Numbered from the stretch's first letter, positions 16,463 through 26,458 are shown. The stretch is DNA of 64,000 nucleotides from Polaribacter sp. SA4-10 (GCA_949519155.1 CATIQU010000035.1:124001-188000), one strand, 5' to 3'. Notes: a model not told the origin generated them from the letters alone. Translations and numbers: made by a program.

Positions 16463-17002
16463 TTAAAACTGATCCGGGTTTTTTCCTTGAACATTACTAA
16501 AAAAAGCATGGAAGTGTTTAAAATCTACTTCAATATCATTGGTAGTCGTATAAGCTTTCGATATTTTTATTTTCTTTTTACCAAAATCTAAGGTTGCCAT
16601 TACAATAGGCACATTGGCACCTTTGGCGATATAGTAAAAACCTGTTTTCCATTTCGCTACTTTTTTTCGAGTTCCTTCTGGTGACAGACCTAATCGAAAT
16701 TCTTCTTTAGTATTAAATAATTGCACAATAGAATCTACTAAATTGTTATTCTGACTTCGATCCACTGGGGTTCCACCTAAAAGCCGGAAGATAAAACCAA
16801 ATGGCCCTTTAAATAAGGAATCCTTACCAATAAAATTCACCATTGTTCCAGAAGACATCCTTGCCAAAATTGCAATCGGGAAATCCACCCAACTTGTGTG
16901 AGGTGCCGCTATGACTACATATTTTTTAATGTCTTGAGGGAAATCATTAATTAGTTTCCAACCTAAAAGTCTAAATAATATAAAACTTGAAAATGCTTTC
17001 AT
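16463..17002 (-). CDS. PlsC-like lysophospholipid acyltransferase
   Basis: 179 aa. The acyltransferase HX4D motif is HTSWVDFPI near residue 35 and the second block is SPEGTRKKVAKWKTGFYYIA near 105. Together they mark the glycerol-3-phosphate/lysophosphatidate acyltransferase superfamily. It is shorter than canonical PlsC but normal for the compact Bacteroidota form, which lacks a transmembrane helix. The acyl acceptor is uncertain; it could be a lysophospholipid or an ornithine-type lipid. Convergent with pepT, divergent from rmuC with 40 bp between. Confidence 0.82.
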   Translation of the reverse strand: MKAFSSFILFRLLGWKLINDFPQDIKKYVVIAAPHTSWVDFPIAILARMSSGTMVNFIGKDSLFKGPFGFIFRLLGGTPVDRSQNNNLVDSIVQLFNTKEEFRLGLSPEGTRKKVAKWKTGFYYIAKGANVPIVMATLDFGKKKIKISKAYTTTNDIEVDFKHFHAFFSNVQGKNPDQF

Positions 17003-17042
17003 TGTATATTTTAAAGTTCTAAATTTAAGGACTTAATTTGAT

Positions 17043-18368
17043 ATGATGAATAATTTAGGAATTAACTTTTTAATAATTGTTTTTGGAATTTCAATAGGCT
17101 TATTTATAGGTAGATTACTAGGGAAATTAAAAGGAGAAAAAGAAAAATCTGTTTTAGAAGGACAAAACTCTATACTACAATCTTCTAAAGAAAATGCAGA
17201 AAATGCAACAATAACAATTCAAAAAGAACTTCGCTTTTTACAACATGAAAAAGAACAGCTTCTAACAATCAATTCTGGTCAAGTTGCAGATTTAAGAAAT
17301 TTGCAACAAAATCTGGATGATAACAAAGAAGAAGTATCGAAGCTTCAAGAAAAATTCACCAAAGAATTTGAAAACTTAGCGAATAAAATCTTTGAAGATA
17401 AATCAACAAAATTTACAGCACAAAATAAAGAGAATATACAAACCATTTTAAACCCTTTGCAAGAGAAAATTAAAGGTTTTGAAGATAAAGTTGACAAAAC
17501 ACATAAAGAAAGTATTGATTACCATGCCGCTTTACGTCAGCAAATAGTTGGATTGAAAGAAATGAACTTGCAAATGAGTAAGGAAACCATCAATTTAACA
17601 AAGGCTTTAAAAGGAGATAACAAAACCCAAGGAAACTGGGGAGAATTGGTCTTAGAGCGTGTTTTAGAAAAATCTGGATTGGAAAAAGATCGCGAATATT
17701 TTGTGCAGCAAAGTTTTACCAATGATGACGGCAAAAGAGTCTTGCCCGATGTGGTGATTCATTTACCAGATAATAAAAAGATGATTGTTGATTCTAAAGT
17801 TTCGCTAACAGCTTATGAACAATTTGTAAACTCAGATGACGAACATGATAAGGCTCAATTTCTAAAGGAGCACATTAATTCTTTAAAACGCCATATCGAA
17901 CAGTTGAGTGAGAAGAAGTATGAAGATATATATAAGATTGAATCTCCAGATTTCGTGTTGCTATTCATTCCAATAGAACCTGCTTTTGCAGTTGCAATAA
18001 ATTCGGACAATTTTCTATACAACAAGGCTTTCGAGAAAAATATTGTTATTGTAACGCCTTCTACATTATTGGCAACATTACGCACCATAGACACCATGTG
18101 GAATAATGAAAAGCAACAAAAAAATGCCCTCGAAATTGCAAGACAAGCAGGGAGTTTGTATGATAAGTTTCATGGTCTTTTAACAGATTTAATAGGTATT
18201 GGAAAGAAAATAGACGCTTCCAAAACAGATTACAATGCTGCTATGAATAAGCTTGTGGAAGGAAATGGAAATTTGATAATCAGTGTCGAGAAATTGAAGA
18301 AAATGGGCGCAAAAGCAAAAAAGGCACTTCCTGAAAACATTATAGAGCGCGCTGGTGATCCCTTATAA
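17043..18368 (+). CDS. rmuC: DNA recombination protein RmuC
   Basis: 441 aa. One N-terminal transmembrane helix (NFLIIVFGISIGLFIGRLLG, 5-24) is followed by a long coiled coil to about 170. The RmuC core begins with LKGDNKTQGNWGELVLERVLEKSGL and includes DSKVSLTAYEQFV, FIPIEPAFAVAI and TPSTLLATLRTID, a PD-(D/E)XK-like fold. RmuC limits inversions at short repeats and is membrane-tethered. Full length. Its stop overlaps the convergent FG-GAP protein gene by 6 bp. Confidence 0.93.
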   Translation: MMNNLGINFLIIVFGISIGLFIGRLLGKLKGEKEKSVLEGQNSILQSSKENAENATITIQKELRFLQHEKEQLLTINSGQVADLRNLQQNLDDNKEEVSKLQEKFTKEFENLANKIFEDKSTKFTAQNKENIQTILNPLQEKIKGFEDKVDKTHKESIDYHAALRQQIVGLKEMNLQMSKETINLTKALKGDNKTQGNWGELVLERVLEKSGLEKDREYFVQQSFTNDDGKRVLPDVVIHLPDNKKMIVDSKVSLTAYEQFVNSDDEHDKAQFLKEHINSLKRHIEQLSEKKYEDIYKIESPDFVLLFIPIEPAFAVAINSDNFLYNKAFEKNIVIVTPSTLLATLRTIDTMWNNEKQQKNALEIARQAGSLYDKFHGLLTDLIGIGKKIDASKTDYNAAMNKLVEGNGNLIISVEKLKKMGAKAKKALPENIIERAGDPL

Positions 18369-20084
18369 ATGAAATATCTTTTGCGTCATAGAACCATTAT
18401 CAGTTATAACTTTAACAATATAAATTCCTTTTTCATAGGATGATAGATTGAAAGAACCTTCATTGGTCTTAGAAAACAATAATTGTCCTGTAATAGTGTA
18501 GACTGCAATTTTTATATTTTCGTTATTAGTATTTTTTCTTATATAAAAAACACCATCATCACTTGGATTAGGGTAAATTTTCATGCTTTCAAAAGAAAAA
18601 ATAGCATTTCCTAAAACCCCATTATTTTCTTGAATTGTTATCGATTGATTTATGGCTACTTGCTCGATTATTTCTACCACACCACTATGATTCCAAGTAA
18701 CTTTAATATAATCGATACTCGTTGCAGTACCTAAACCAATAAATTCTTTGGAAGAATTCTGACTTAAATACCCTTCGCCACAAAAGGTATAGCGGTATTG
18801 AGACGTACCGCCTGCAAAAACTTCTATCCGATTGCCAATACCATCTTTGTTTCCGATGATTCCTTCAAGTTGAATTTTAATCCAATTGTTGGTGTTTGTA
18901 CTATTATTATTGAATAGAAAGTTTGTTTCTGAATCATTGGAAACAACAACATCAGGTTTTCCATCATTATCAATATCTCCTATTGCATTCGAATAACTCT
19001 TTCTTGTATCGTTTTCGAAACCGATATCACTGGGGATTTGAAAGGTGTCATCTCCTTGGTTGTGGTAAAATGCTGAAGGTAATAAGTTAGAATTTGTACC
19101 ATCAAACTCACCGCTAACGTATAAATCAAGATGCGCATCATTGTCTGCATCTAAGAAGACAGCACCCCACCCTACACTATTGAATTCTGTACCAGTATCC
19201 CTTGCTTTATCTGTAAAAGTTCCATCACCATTATTTTTTAACAATTGATTCCCATCAGGCGTATTGGTCACGTAAATATCAAACCAACCATCGTTGTTAT
19301 AATCTCCAATAGTTGTTGTCATTGCATTTACAAAAACACCTGCACCACTACTTTCAGAGGTGTCTTCGAAAGTATTATCTCCGTTATTTTTATACAATCT
19401 ATTTCGATAGGTAGGTTTGTCATTGGAAACATAAATATCTTGAAAACCATCATTGTTATAATCAAAAAAAACTGCACAAAAAGAGATTTCACTCGTTAGC
19501 AAAATACCTGCTTCGCTAGAAATATCTGTATAAACCCCATTGTTATTTTGGTATAAGTAATTTCTTTCCGCTTCATTGTCATCGTCTCGATTACAAATAA
19601 AAGCATCTAAATCACCGTCGTTATCGATATCTCCAAAAGATGCACCCGTAGTATGTTTATTATCGGTAAAAAAACCAATCGTGCTAGAAATATCGGTAAA
19701 TACCATATTTCCATTGTTTTGATAAAATCGATTGCTACCGTTTAGTGCCGTAACAAAAAGATCTTTATCCCCGTCATTATCGTAATCTACCCAAATGATT
19801 TGTTTTGTTTTTAGGGTATTAGAAATCCCAGTGAAGTACACCTGTGTTAAAATCCCATTTGTGTTTTTTAGAAAACAAATTTCTTCGGTATCCTCGGTTG
19901 CAAAAGTAATGTCATCCCATCCATCATTATTAAAATCAATAAAAGAAACACCGCCACCTAAATCGCTTTCACCATAAGAAATATTCATTCCAAGCGCAGC
20001 GCTGCTTTCTGAAAAAGAAGTTTGGCTTACAAATGGAATTGCATAAAAGAGGAAAGAAAAAAGAAGGCAATTAAATTTCTTCAT
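18363..20084 (-). CDS. FG-GAP/VCBS and ASPIC-UnbV repeat protein with T9SS type-A sorting tail
   Basis: 573 aa from the ATG at 20084 (MKKFNCLLFSFLFYAIPFVSQ, a clear signal peptide). The tracked start 51 nt upstream is rejected. At least eight DxDNDGxxD calcium-binding loops (VDYDNDGDKDLFV, GDIDNDGDLDAFI, GDIDNDGKPDVVV) form an integrin-like propeller at about 35-400. An ASPIC/UnbV domain follows (GNRIEVFAGG...), and then a type IX secretion C-terminal domain (KIYPNPSDDGVFYI ... GSMTQKIFHL). It is predicted to be exported through the outer membrane and anchored. Ligand unknown. Lies just after glyA on the same strand (55 bp). Confidence 0.88.
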   Translation of the reverse strand: MKKFNCLLFSFLFYAIPFVSQTSFSESSAALGMNISYGESDLGGGVSFIDFNNDGWDDITFATEDTEEICFLKNTNGILTQVYFTGISNTLKTKQIIWVDYDNDGDKDLFVTALNGSNRFYQNNGNMVFTDISSTIGFFTDNKHTTGASFGDIDNDGDLDAFICNRDDDNEAERNYLYQNNNGVYTDISSEAGILLTSEISFCAVFFDYNNDGFQDIYVSNDKPTYRNRLYKNNGDNTFEDTSESSGAGVFVNAMTTTIGDYNNDGWFDIYVTNTPDGNQLLKNNGDGTFTDKARDTGTEFNSVGWGAVFLDADNDAHLDLYVSGEFDGTNSNLLPSAFYHNQGDDTFQIPSDIGFENDTRKSYSNAIGDIDNDGKPDVVVSNDSETNFLFNNNSTNTNNWIKIQLEGIIGNKDGIGNRIEVFAGGTSQYRYTFCGEGYLSQNSSKEFIGLGTATSIDYIKVTWNHSGVVEIIEQVAINQSITIQENNGVLGNAIFSFESMKIYPNPSDDGVFYIRKNTNNENIKIAVYTITGQLLFSKTNEGSFNLSSYEKGIYIVKVITDNGSMTQKIFHL

Positions 20085-20139
20085 AAACAAAGTATTCAGT
20101 TGTAAATGTAGGAAGAAATTTAATTGCCAAGTCATATTA

Positions 20140-21414
20140 TTACATCACAAACAATCTTCTGTGTGACATCATATCAGAAACACGGTCTCCAATTTCATGC
20201 AACGCTTCGTCATTCTCTGCATTTTGTATCGCTTCATCGATAAAACCAACTACAGCAGCCATGTCAGAAGCTAAAAGTCCACGGGTTGTAATTGCAGGAG
20301 TTCCAACACGGATTCCTGAGGTTACAAAGGGGCTTTTATCATCAAAAGGAACCATATTCTTATTTACAGTGATGTCTGCCTTTCCAAGTGCTATTTCAGC
20401 ATCTTTTCCAGAAATATTTTTATTCCTTAAATCAATCAGCATCATGTGATTGTCTGTACCTCCAGAAATTAAATCATATCCTTTGGCTACAAATGCTTTT
20501 GCCATTGCAGCTGCATTTTCTTTTACTTGAATTTGGTATTCTAAAAACTCATCAGTTAATGCTTCTCCAAAAGCGATTGCTTTTGCTGCAATTACATGCT
20601 CTAAAGGACCTCCTTGATTTCCAGGAAAAACCGCAGATTGTAATAATGATGACATTTTTTTTACTTTTCCACTCTTCAATGTTTCTCCAAAAGGATTGTC
20701 GAAATCTTGCCCCATCATAATCATTCCACCTCTTGGACCTCGCAATGTTTTGTGAGTAGTCGTTGTCACGATATGACAATGTGGTAAAGGGTCATTTAAA
20801 ATTCCTTTCGCAATCATTCCAGAAGGATGTGAAATATCTGCTAGTAAGATAGCACCAACACTGTCTGCTATGACTCTAAAACGCTTAAAATCGATATCTC
20901 TTGAATAAGCAGATGCCCCAGCAATAATTAAATTGGGTTTTTCTTTCGTAGCCGTTTCTTGAATTTTATCATAATCTAAAATACCTGTTTCTTTCTCAAC
21001 TCCGTAAAAAGAGGTTTTGTATAATTTACCAGAAAAATTAACAGGAGAACCATGTGTTAAGTGTCCTCCATGTGATAAATCAAAGCCTAAAATTTTATCT
21101 CCTGGTTTTAAACAAACCGAAAAAACAGCGGTATTTGCTTGAGAACCTGAATGTGGTTGTACGTTTACATAAGCAGCACCAAACAATTCTTTGGCTCTAT
21201 CTATGGCAATTTGTTCAACAACGTCAACAATTTCACAACCTCCATAATACCGTTTTCCAGGATATCCTTCGGCATATTTATTGGTTAAAACAGAACCCTG
21301 CGCTCGCATCACTTGATCACTTACAAAGTTTTCTGAAGCAATGAGCTCTAGTCCGTTTAATTGTCTTTCTTTCTCCTCTTCAATAAGGTCGAAAATTAAA
21401 TTATCTTGTTGCAT
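20140..21414 (-). CDS. glyA: Serine hydroxymethyltransferase
   Basis: 424 aa from the ATG at 21414; the tracked N-terminal 15 residues lie upstream of the family start and overlap the promoter. A PLP enzyme that converts serine and tetrahydrofolate to glycine and methylene-THF. The signature [16 protein letters not shown] contains the Schiff-base Lys, and [12 protein letters not shown] near the N-terminus and YYGGCEIVD are typical. Length is normal. A -7 box 22 nt upstream of the ATG gives it its own promoter. Confidence 0.96.
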   Translation of the reverse strand: MQQDNLIFDLIEEEKERQLNGLELIASENFVSDQVMRAQGSVLTNKYAEGYPGKRYYGGCEIVDVVEQIAIDRAKELFGAAYVNVQPHSGSQANTAVFSVCLKPGDKILGFDLSHGGHLTHGSPVNFSGKLYKTSFYGVEKETGILDYDKIQETATKEKPNLIIAGASAYSRDIDFKRFRVIADSVGAILLADISHPSGMIAKGILNDPLPHCHIVTTTTHKTLRGPRGGMIMMGQDFDNPFGETLKSGKVKKMSSLLQSAVFPGNQGGPLEHVIAAKAIAFGEALTDEFLEYQIQVKENAAAMAKAFVAKGYDLISGGTDNHMMLIDLRNKNISGKDAEIALGKADITVNKNMVPFDDKSPFVTSGIRVGTPAITTRGLLASDMAAVVGFIDEAIQNAENDEALHEIGDRVSDMMSHRRLFVM

Positions 21415-21436
21415 TGTTGTGTGTTGTTTAAGTTTA

Positions 21437-21444
21437 CAAAAATA
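21437..21444 (-). promoter_or_regulatory. -7 promoter box for glyA
   Basis: Minus-strand TATTTTTG, followed by an A/C-rich leader (AACAACACACAACA) before the ATG at 21414. No good -33 TTG. It lies inside the tracked ORF start, so it favours the shorter GlyA. Confidence 0.45.
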
Positions 21445-21580
21445 ATAAAAAGGAAGCATCCATTGAATACGTTTTGTTGATATTTTGCATATTTATATTA
21501 ACAATTATAAGATCCTAAAAAAAGGGGGCATCAAAATATGTTATTGATGGTTTTTCAAGAGTAAAATGAAAAAAAATGCA

Positions 21581-21588
21581 TAAATTTG
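21581..21588 (+). promoter_or_regulatory. -7 promoter box for fahA
   Basis: TAAATTTG fits TAnnTTTG, 22 nt before the fahA ATG at 21611. No clear -33 TTG. Confidence 0.4.
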
Positions 21589-21610
21589 ATTAAAATATAA
21601 AAATCAAAAA

Positions 21611-22888
21611 ATGATTATAACTGCAAACAATCCAAACAGAAAATCTTGGTTGAATGTCAAGAAAAATTCCGATTTTCCAATCCAAAATATTCCATTTGGT
21701 GTTTTTATCACCAAAGAGGATATTATAACAATTGGAAGTAGAATTGGTGATTTTGCCATCGATTTAGGCGCATTGCATCAATTGGGTTATTTTGATGGAA
21801 TTCCGTTGACAGACGATATTTTTTTGCAAGACAATTTAAACGATTTTATTGCAGACGGTAGAAAGACATGGCGCTTGGTTCGAAATAGAATTGCTGATAT
21901 TTTTGATGTAACAAAAGGGAAACTTCGAGACAATGCTACTCATAAAGAGCATATTATATTTAGAATGGACGAAGTAGAAATGTTATTACCGGTTACGGTT
22001 GGAGATTATACCGATTTTTATGCCAGTAAAGAACATGCAACAAACGTGGGGTCCTTATTTAGAGATCCAGACAATGCATTGTTGCCAAATTGGCTTCACA
22101 TCCCTATTGGATATCACGGAAGAAGTTCTTCAATCATTCCTTCTGGAACTCCAGTGAGAAGACCATATGGACAAACCAAACCTGTAGAAGGGAGCAATAC
22201 GCCCGGTTTTGGTCCCACAAAACTATTAGATTTCGAATTGGAAATGGCTTTTATAACTACAGATGCAAACGTATTAGGTGATCGCATTCCAATTGAGGAA
22301 GCAGAAGAACATATCTTTGGTTTGGTACAATTTAATGATTGGTCGGCAAGAGATATTCAAGCTTGGGAGTATGTCCCTTTAGGCCCCTTCTTAGGGAAAA
22401 GTTTTGCTTCTACCATTTCACCTTGGATAGTTACATTAGACGCATTAGAGCCTTTTAGAACTGATAACCCGAAGCAAGTACACGCTCCATTACCTTATTT
22501 GAAGCAAAGAGGAAAAGGAAGTTATGACATTCATTTACAAGTTGGTATTCAACCAGAAAATGGTGAAGAAACTATTCTTGCAAATTCAAACTTTAAATAC
22601 ATGTATTGGACAATGGCACAGCAATTAGCACATCATACTGTGAATGGTTGTCCTGTAGAAGCAGGTGACATGATGGGTTCTGGAACAATTTCTGGACCAA
22701 CAAAAGACAGTTATGGATCCATGCTAGAATTGACTTGGCGTGGTCAAAACCCAATCACATTAAAAGATGGAACGACGCGTAAATTCATCAATGATAATGA
22801 TACCGTAATCATGCGGGCACATTGTGAAAATGAGAAAGTACGAATTGGTTTTGGAGAATGTGTAGGAAAGGTATTGCCTGCTAAATAA
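21611..22888 (+). CDS. fahA: Fumarylacetoacetase
   Basis: 425 aa, last step of tyrosine and homogentisate breakdown, splitting fumarylacetoacetate into fumarate and acetoacetate. The N-terminal SH3-like domain (IPFGVFITKEDIITIGSRIG) is followed by the FAH catalytic domain with YHGRSSSIIPSGTPVRRP, LDFELEMAFI (metal ligands), FNDWSARDIQAWEYVPLGPF and GSGTISGP. The length matches the family. Single gene with its own -7 box and a strong bidirectional terminator. Other tyrosine-pathway genes are not in the window. Confidence 0.95.
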   Translation: MIITANNPNRKSWLNVKKNSDFPIQNIPFGVFITKEDIITIGSRIGDFAIDLGALHQLGYFDGIPLTDDIFLQDNLNDFIADGRKTWRLVRNRIADIFDVTKGKLRDNATHKEHIIFRMDEVEMLLPVTVGDYTDFYASKEHATNVGSLFRDPDNALLPNWLHIPIGYHGRSSSIIPSGTPVRRPYGQTKPVEGSNTPGFGPTKLLDFELEMAFITTDANVLGDRIPIEEAEEHIFGLVQFNDWSARDIQAWEYVPLGPFLGKSFASTISPWIVTLDALEPFRTDNPKQVHAPLPYLKQRGKGSYDIHLQVGIQPENGEETILANSNFKYMYWTMAQQLAHHTVNGCPVEAGDMMGSGTISGPTKDSYGSMLELTWRGQNPITLKDGTTRKFINDNDTVIMRAHCENEKVRIGFGECVGKVLPAK

Positions 22889-22908
22889 ATTTTTTGAAAC
22901 CTCTCCAT

Positions 22909-22942
22909 AAAAAAAAGCGCTGAATATTCAGCGCTTTTTTTT
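22909..22942. terminator. Bidirectional terminator after fahA and the SF2 helicase
   Basis: Perfect 20-bp palindrome AGCGCTGAATATTCAGCGCT (22916-22935) flanked by A- and T-runs, between convergent genes. Confidence 0.85.
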
Positions 22943-22950
22943 ATTCTATT

Positions 22951-24501
22951 TTATTCATCAATGGGTGGATGCCCATGAATCTGTTCAAAATCTCTATCAA
23001 AGTTTTCGCGTAAGTAGGTATTTAACTTTTTACGATAATCGTCTTTCAGCCAAGTGACAAAGTTATGAGTGCTTTTTGAAATACATTTTGCATATCTGTT
23101 GATACGGTCATCTATCTCTTCACCTATTTTCTTTGCGAGTATTAAGGCATCAAAAACATCTTCACTGTTTTCAATACACATTTTCGCATGGTGTACGATC
23201 GATTTTTCTAGAACTCTTTTTGATGATTCACCATTTCGGATCGTATCTATATACACATACTTTACATCAAAGTAAATATCAGTAGATTTTCCGAAATCTT
23301 TTTTTATGTTGGTGGGCAATTCGTATCTAAAAGTACTTTCAATATCTTCATCAGAAAGAATGGCATCAAGGTAATAATCTGGCGACTTGAACATTTTTTG
23401 CCAGTCTAAATCTGCTCCCCAGGCTCCAAAACGATGAAAATTATTTCCTAAGTCGACTACATTAAACGTGTTTTTGTTGTCTAAAATTCGGGATCCACGA
23501 CCAATCATTTGATAATATAAAGTCAATGATTTAGTAGCTCTGTTTAGAATAATTGATTCTATTGTAGGCTCATCAAAACCGGTGGTTAAAATACTTACAG
23601 AAGTGATTATCGCATTGGGTGTTTTCTTAAACCAAGTTAGAATAAAATCACGCTCTTTTCTTGTATTTGTGTTGTCTAAGTGTGCAATTGGATATCCAGA
23701 CTTTTTAAAAGCTTCGTATACTTGAATGGAAGTATTAATACCGTTATTAAAGATCAGTGTTTTTTTTCCCTTAGAAGTTGCCTCATACGCTTCAACAAGT
23801 TTACTCAACATGTCTGAATTGGTATACAAGTCTTCCGAAGATTTTACGGTATAATCTCCATTTGCTCCTACCTCTAGTGATGTTAAACCTACATTAAAGG
23901 AATGCAAATCTGCACTTGCCAGATAATGGTTATCAATTAAATGCTGAATGGTTTCACCAACAAATAATTCCTGATAATTCTCATACATTGGTAACTTAAT
24001 GTTAGAACTCAGAGGGGTAGCGGTAACTCCCAATACAATCGAATTGTCAAAAAACTTAAAAATCTTTGTAAATGAATTGTAGTGCGCCTCATCTACAATG
24101 ACCAAACCAATATCGGAAATATCAAGTTTTTCATCATTCAATCTGTTTTTCAAAGTTTCTACCATTGCAACAAAACAATCATATTTGTCTTGATCGTCTA
24201 ATTGAGCGGTGCTATTTATGATTTTATTTTCAACTCCAAATTCGCTAAGCATGTTTGAGGTTTGCTTACTCAATTCAATTCGGTGTGTTAAGACTAAAAC
24301 TTTCTTTTTGTACTTAGAAATATAGCGTCTTACAATTTCAGAGAAAATAACCGTTTTACCACCCCCAGTTGGAAGTTGATACAATAAGTGGTAATCATCA
24401 CCAGCATTATCAAATCGTTGAAAGATTTCCGTGATGGCATCTTCCTGATAATTATATAATTCTTTTCCTGAGGTATTCTTTAACGTGCTAATTTCTGCCA
24501 A
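22951..24501 (-). CDS. SF2 DEAD/DEAH-type helicase (type III restriction Res-like)
   Basis: 516 aa from the TTG at 24501. The tracked TTG at 24525 lies inside the -7 box and cannot be the start. The Walker A is LPTGGGKTVIF, the DEAH box VDEAHYNSF, motif III-like GVTATPLS and motif VI QMIGRGSRI. This RAD3/Res-type pair of RecA domains translocates on nucleic acid with ATP. A C-terminal extension of about 140 residues has no domain I recognise. There is no restriction or methylase partner beside it, so a general DNA/RNA helicase role is more likely than defence. Confidence 0.87.
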   Translation of the reverse strand: MAEISTLKNTSGKELYNYQEDAITEIFQRFDNAGDDYHLLYQLPTGGGKTVIFSEIVRRYISKYKKKVLVLTHRIELSKQTSNMLSEFGVENKIINSTAQLDDQDKYDCFVAMVETLKNRLNDEKLDISDIGLVIVDEAHYNSFTKIFKFFDNSIVLGVTATPLSSNIKLPMYENYQELFVGETIQHLIDNHYLASADLHSFNVGLTSLEVGANGDYTVKSSEDLYTNSDMLSKLVEAYEATSKGKKTLIFNNGINTSIQVYEAFKKSGYPIAHLDNTNTRKERDFILTWFKKTPNAIITSVSILTTGFDEPTIESIILNRATKSLTLYYQMIGRGSRILDNKNTFNVVDLGNNFHRFGAWGADLDWQKMFKSPDYYLDAILSDEDIESTFRYELPTNIKKDFGKSTDIYFDVKYVYIDTIRNGESSKRVLEKSIVHHAKMCIENSEDVFDALILAKKIGEEIDDRINRYAKCISKSTHNFVTWLKDDYRKKLNTYLRENFDRDFEQIHGHPPIDE

Positions 24502-24522
24502 GATTTTGAAAATTTTGAAATA

Positions 24523-24530
24523 CAAAAATA
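24523..24530 (-). promoter_or_regulatory. -7 promoter box overlapping the tracked helicase start
   Basis: Minus-strand TATTTTTG. Its last three bases are the tracked TTG codon. Transcription would start near 24518, about 17 nt before the TTG at 24501. Confidence 0.45.
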
Positions 24531-24561
24531 GGACTTAAAATAGGTTTTTCACTACTTTACC

Positions 24562-24957
24562 CTATTGAAATTTCGATAAATTTGTTTCTGCGATCTCATT
24601 ATGTGAAGTATGAGCAACGGTAACCCCATTTCTAACGACTATTAATTGAGGAGATTGATGCACAACTTGAAAAGAATATCCTACTTCATCCGAAATATTT
24701 CTATAGTTTAAAAGATCTAAGTAGTACACTTTTATTTTTTTAGTTTCAGATGTAAACAGTTTTTCGAATTGTTTGATAACCATTCTACTAATTCCACAAC
24801 GTGTTGAATGCTTAAAAATAAGAACAAATTCAGTTTCAGACTCCGCTTTAATAGTGGCTAATTGATCTAATGTTGTTAATGGAATCCAATTTATAAATGT
24901 TTCTGCAACTACTTTTTCTTTTTTATTACTATTAAAAACTCCGTCAAACAATCCCAT
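24562..24957 (-). CDS. ytxJ: Bacillithiol-system redox protein YtxJ
   Basis: 131 aa, a single thioredoxin-like domain. The active-site region is HSTRCGISRMVI, a monothiol Cys near residue 54 as in YtxJ-type monothiol proteins, and SPQLIVVRNG is the cis-Pro loop. The family is tied to bacillithiol use, so it hints that this organism makes bacillithiol. Next to a helicase gene, on the same strand, with its own -7 box. Confidence 0.85.
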   Translation of the reverse strand: MGLFDGVFNSNKKEKVVAETFINWIPLTTLDQLATIKAESETEFVLIFKHSTRCGISRMVIKQFEKLFTSETKKIKVYYLDLLNYRNISDEVGYSFQVVHQSPQLIVVRNGVTVAHTSHNEIAETNLSKFQ

Positions 24958-24985
24958 AATTCGTTATTAATTTTCAAATTCACTG

Positions 24986-24993
24986 CAAATGTA
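24986..24993 (-). promoter_or_regulatory. -7 promoter box for ytxJ
   Basis: Minus-strand TACATTTG fits TAnnTTTG, 29 nt before the ATG. No clear -33 TTG. Confidence 0.4.
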
Positions 24994-25135
24994 GGTAACT
25001 TTTACACATAGAATTGTGTGATAAACTAAATATTTTCAAGTAAAAATGGGTGTTTAGAGTTCGCTGTTGAATGTGGAAGAACTGATATCCTTCTATCTCT
25101 TTTTTAACTATATTCGTTGCATAAAATAATCACTC

Positions 25136-25633
25136 ATGAAAAAACACACACTCCTTCTTATCTTTGCTCTTACCACTATACTTTCTTGTACAACTGAAGA
25201 AACAACTACCTACTATTTAATACGTCATGCAGAAAAAGTAAGAACAGATGCAACAAATCGAAATCCTAATTTAAACGAAGCAGGAAAAGAAAGAGCTACA
25301 AATTGGGGGACCTATTTTAAAAATATAGATTTGAATGCGGTATATACTACCGATTATAATAGAACTCAACAAACTGCAAGTCCAACAGCAAAAAATAAAA
25401 ATTTACCTATTCAGAAGTACGATCCAAGAAAGATGTATACAGAAGACTTTGCTGTTGCTACAAAAGGTAAAACAGTATTGATTGTTGGACATAGCAATAC
25501 AACACCAGTTTTTGTAAATAAAATTTTAGGAGAACAAAAATACAAAAACATGGATGATCGCGACAATGCTAGCCTTTATATTGTTACAATAGTAGGCACA
25601 AAAAAAACAAGTCAGATCGAAATTCTAGAGTAA
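25136..25633 (+). CDS. Histidine-phosphatase-family lipoprotein
   Basis: 165 aa. A lipoprotein signal (LLLIFALTTILSC) is followed by the phosphoglycerate-mutase-like catalytic motif RHAEK near residue 30 and the second catalytic His in LIVGHSNTTPVFV. The size and motifs match SixA/PhoE-like members. Being lipidated, it probably acts in the periplasm on a small phosphorylated molecule; substrate unknown. It converges with a methyltransferase gene 3 bp away. Confidence 0.87.
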   Translation: MKKHTLLLIFALTTILSCTTEETTTYYLIRHAEKVRTDATNRNPNLNEAGKERATNWGTYFKNIDLNAVYTTDYNRTQQTASPTAKNKNLPIQKYDPRKMYTEDFAVATKGKTVLIVGHSNTTPVFVNKILGEQKYKNMDDRDNASLYIVTIVGTKKTSQIEILE

Positions 25634-25635
25634 AT

Positions 25636-26457
25636 CTACTTTTTTGCAACCAACATCATGTGTGGGCTAAATGATAAAACAGATTCGTCCTTTTCGGTGA
25701 CTTCTAAGAGTGCTAATAATGTTTTTTTCTTTTGAGGATTTAACATGTTTGCAAAGTATTCACTGTCTAACCAAATCATTCCTTCGACCGCAAATAAATT
25801 AACAATTTCTAGTCCCTTGGAAGTAAATTCTTTTTTTAATTGTTTTGGTTTGTGGTAAAATCCATCGGCCAATAACCAAGGAAATTCCTTTGGTGGATTG
25901 TGAACTCCAGACGTTAATTCTGTCTTACACATTTCAAAAAAAGGTTTTTTATGTACCAGTCCTTGCATTAAGCCTGCTACCGTTGATGCAGATGAATTGA
26001 TAGCAAAACCTAAAATAAGTCCTCCTTTTTTCAACACTCTTTTTGCTTCCTGAATGGTTTGCAATCGATCTTCTTTCTTCTGAAGATGATATAAAGGTCC
26101 GTGTAAAATGACCAAATCTGCCACTTCATTTTTAAGTTCGAGATTTCGCGATTCACCCAAAGTCACTGAAAACGGATTCGTTAATTGCTGCGCACGTTTT
26201 TGTGCCAATTTAATGTGTTTTTCTACAGGCTCTATCAAATGAACATCGTGTCCTTTTTGAGCCAACCACTCACTATACTTACCTGTACCACCTCCAACAT
26301 CAATAATGGTTGCGTTGGTTTTGGAAAGATGTCTTTCAATAAGCGACTTGATGCGTTCAAACTCAAAAAAACCCATACCACTATCTAAGCGTGTTTCTTC
26401 GGAAGCTTTGGTATAAAAATCGTTTAATGCTGTGCTGATGAGGTTTTTTTTGCTCAT
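25636..26457 (-). CDS. Class I SAM-dependent methyltransferase
   Basis: 273 aa. The SAM motif I is IIDVGGGTGKYSEWLA at about residues 40-55, motif post-I HLIEPVEKHIKLA, and motif II region VADLVILHGPLYHL. This is the classic Rossmann methyltransferase fold; the acceptor is not predictable. Two nucleotides separate it from the upstream DUF6503-like lipoprotein gene, so they form an operon. Confidence 0.85.
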   Translation of the reverse strand: MSKKNLISTALNDFYTKASEETRLDSGMGFFEFERIKSLIERHLSKTNATIIDVGGGTGKYSEWLAQKGHDVHLIEPVEKHIKLAQKRAQQLTNPFSVTLGESRNLELKNEVADLVILHGPLYHLQKKEDRLQTIQEAKRVLKKGGLILGFAINSSASTVAGLMQGLVHKKPFFEMCKTELTSGVHNPPKEFPWLLADGFYHKPKQLKKEFTSKGLEIVNLFAVEGMIWLDSEYFANMLNPQKKKTLLALLEVTEKDESVLSFSPHMMLVAKK

Positions 26458-26458
26458 T

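Noticed and set aside
21054-21344. 96-aa plus-strand ORF and others (20388-20720, 20261-20449) opposite glyA
   Set aside because: Shadows of glyA with unlikely composition and no start signals.
22951-24501. Restriction-modification or defence island around the SF2 helicase
   Set aside because: Neighbours are fahA and ytxJ; no methylase, specificity or nuclease gene is nearby.
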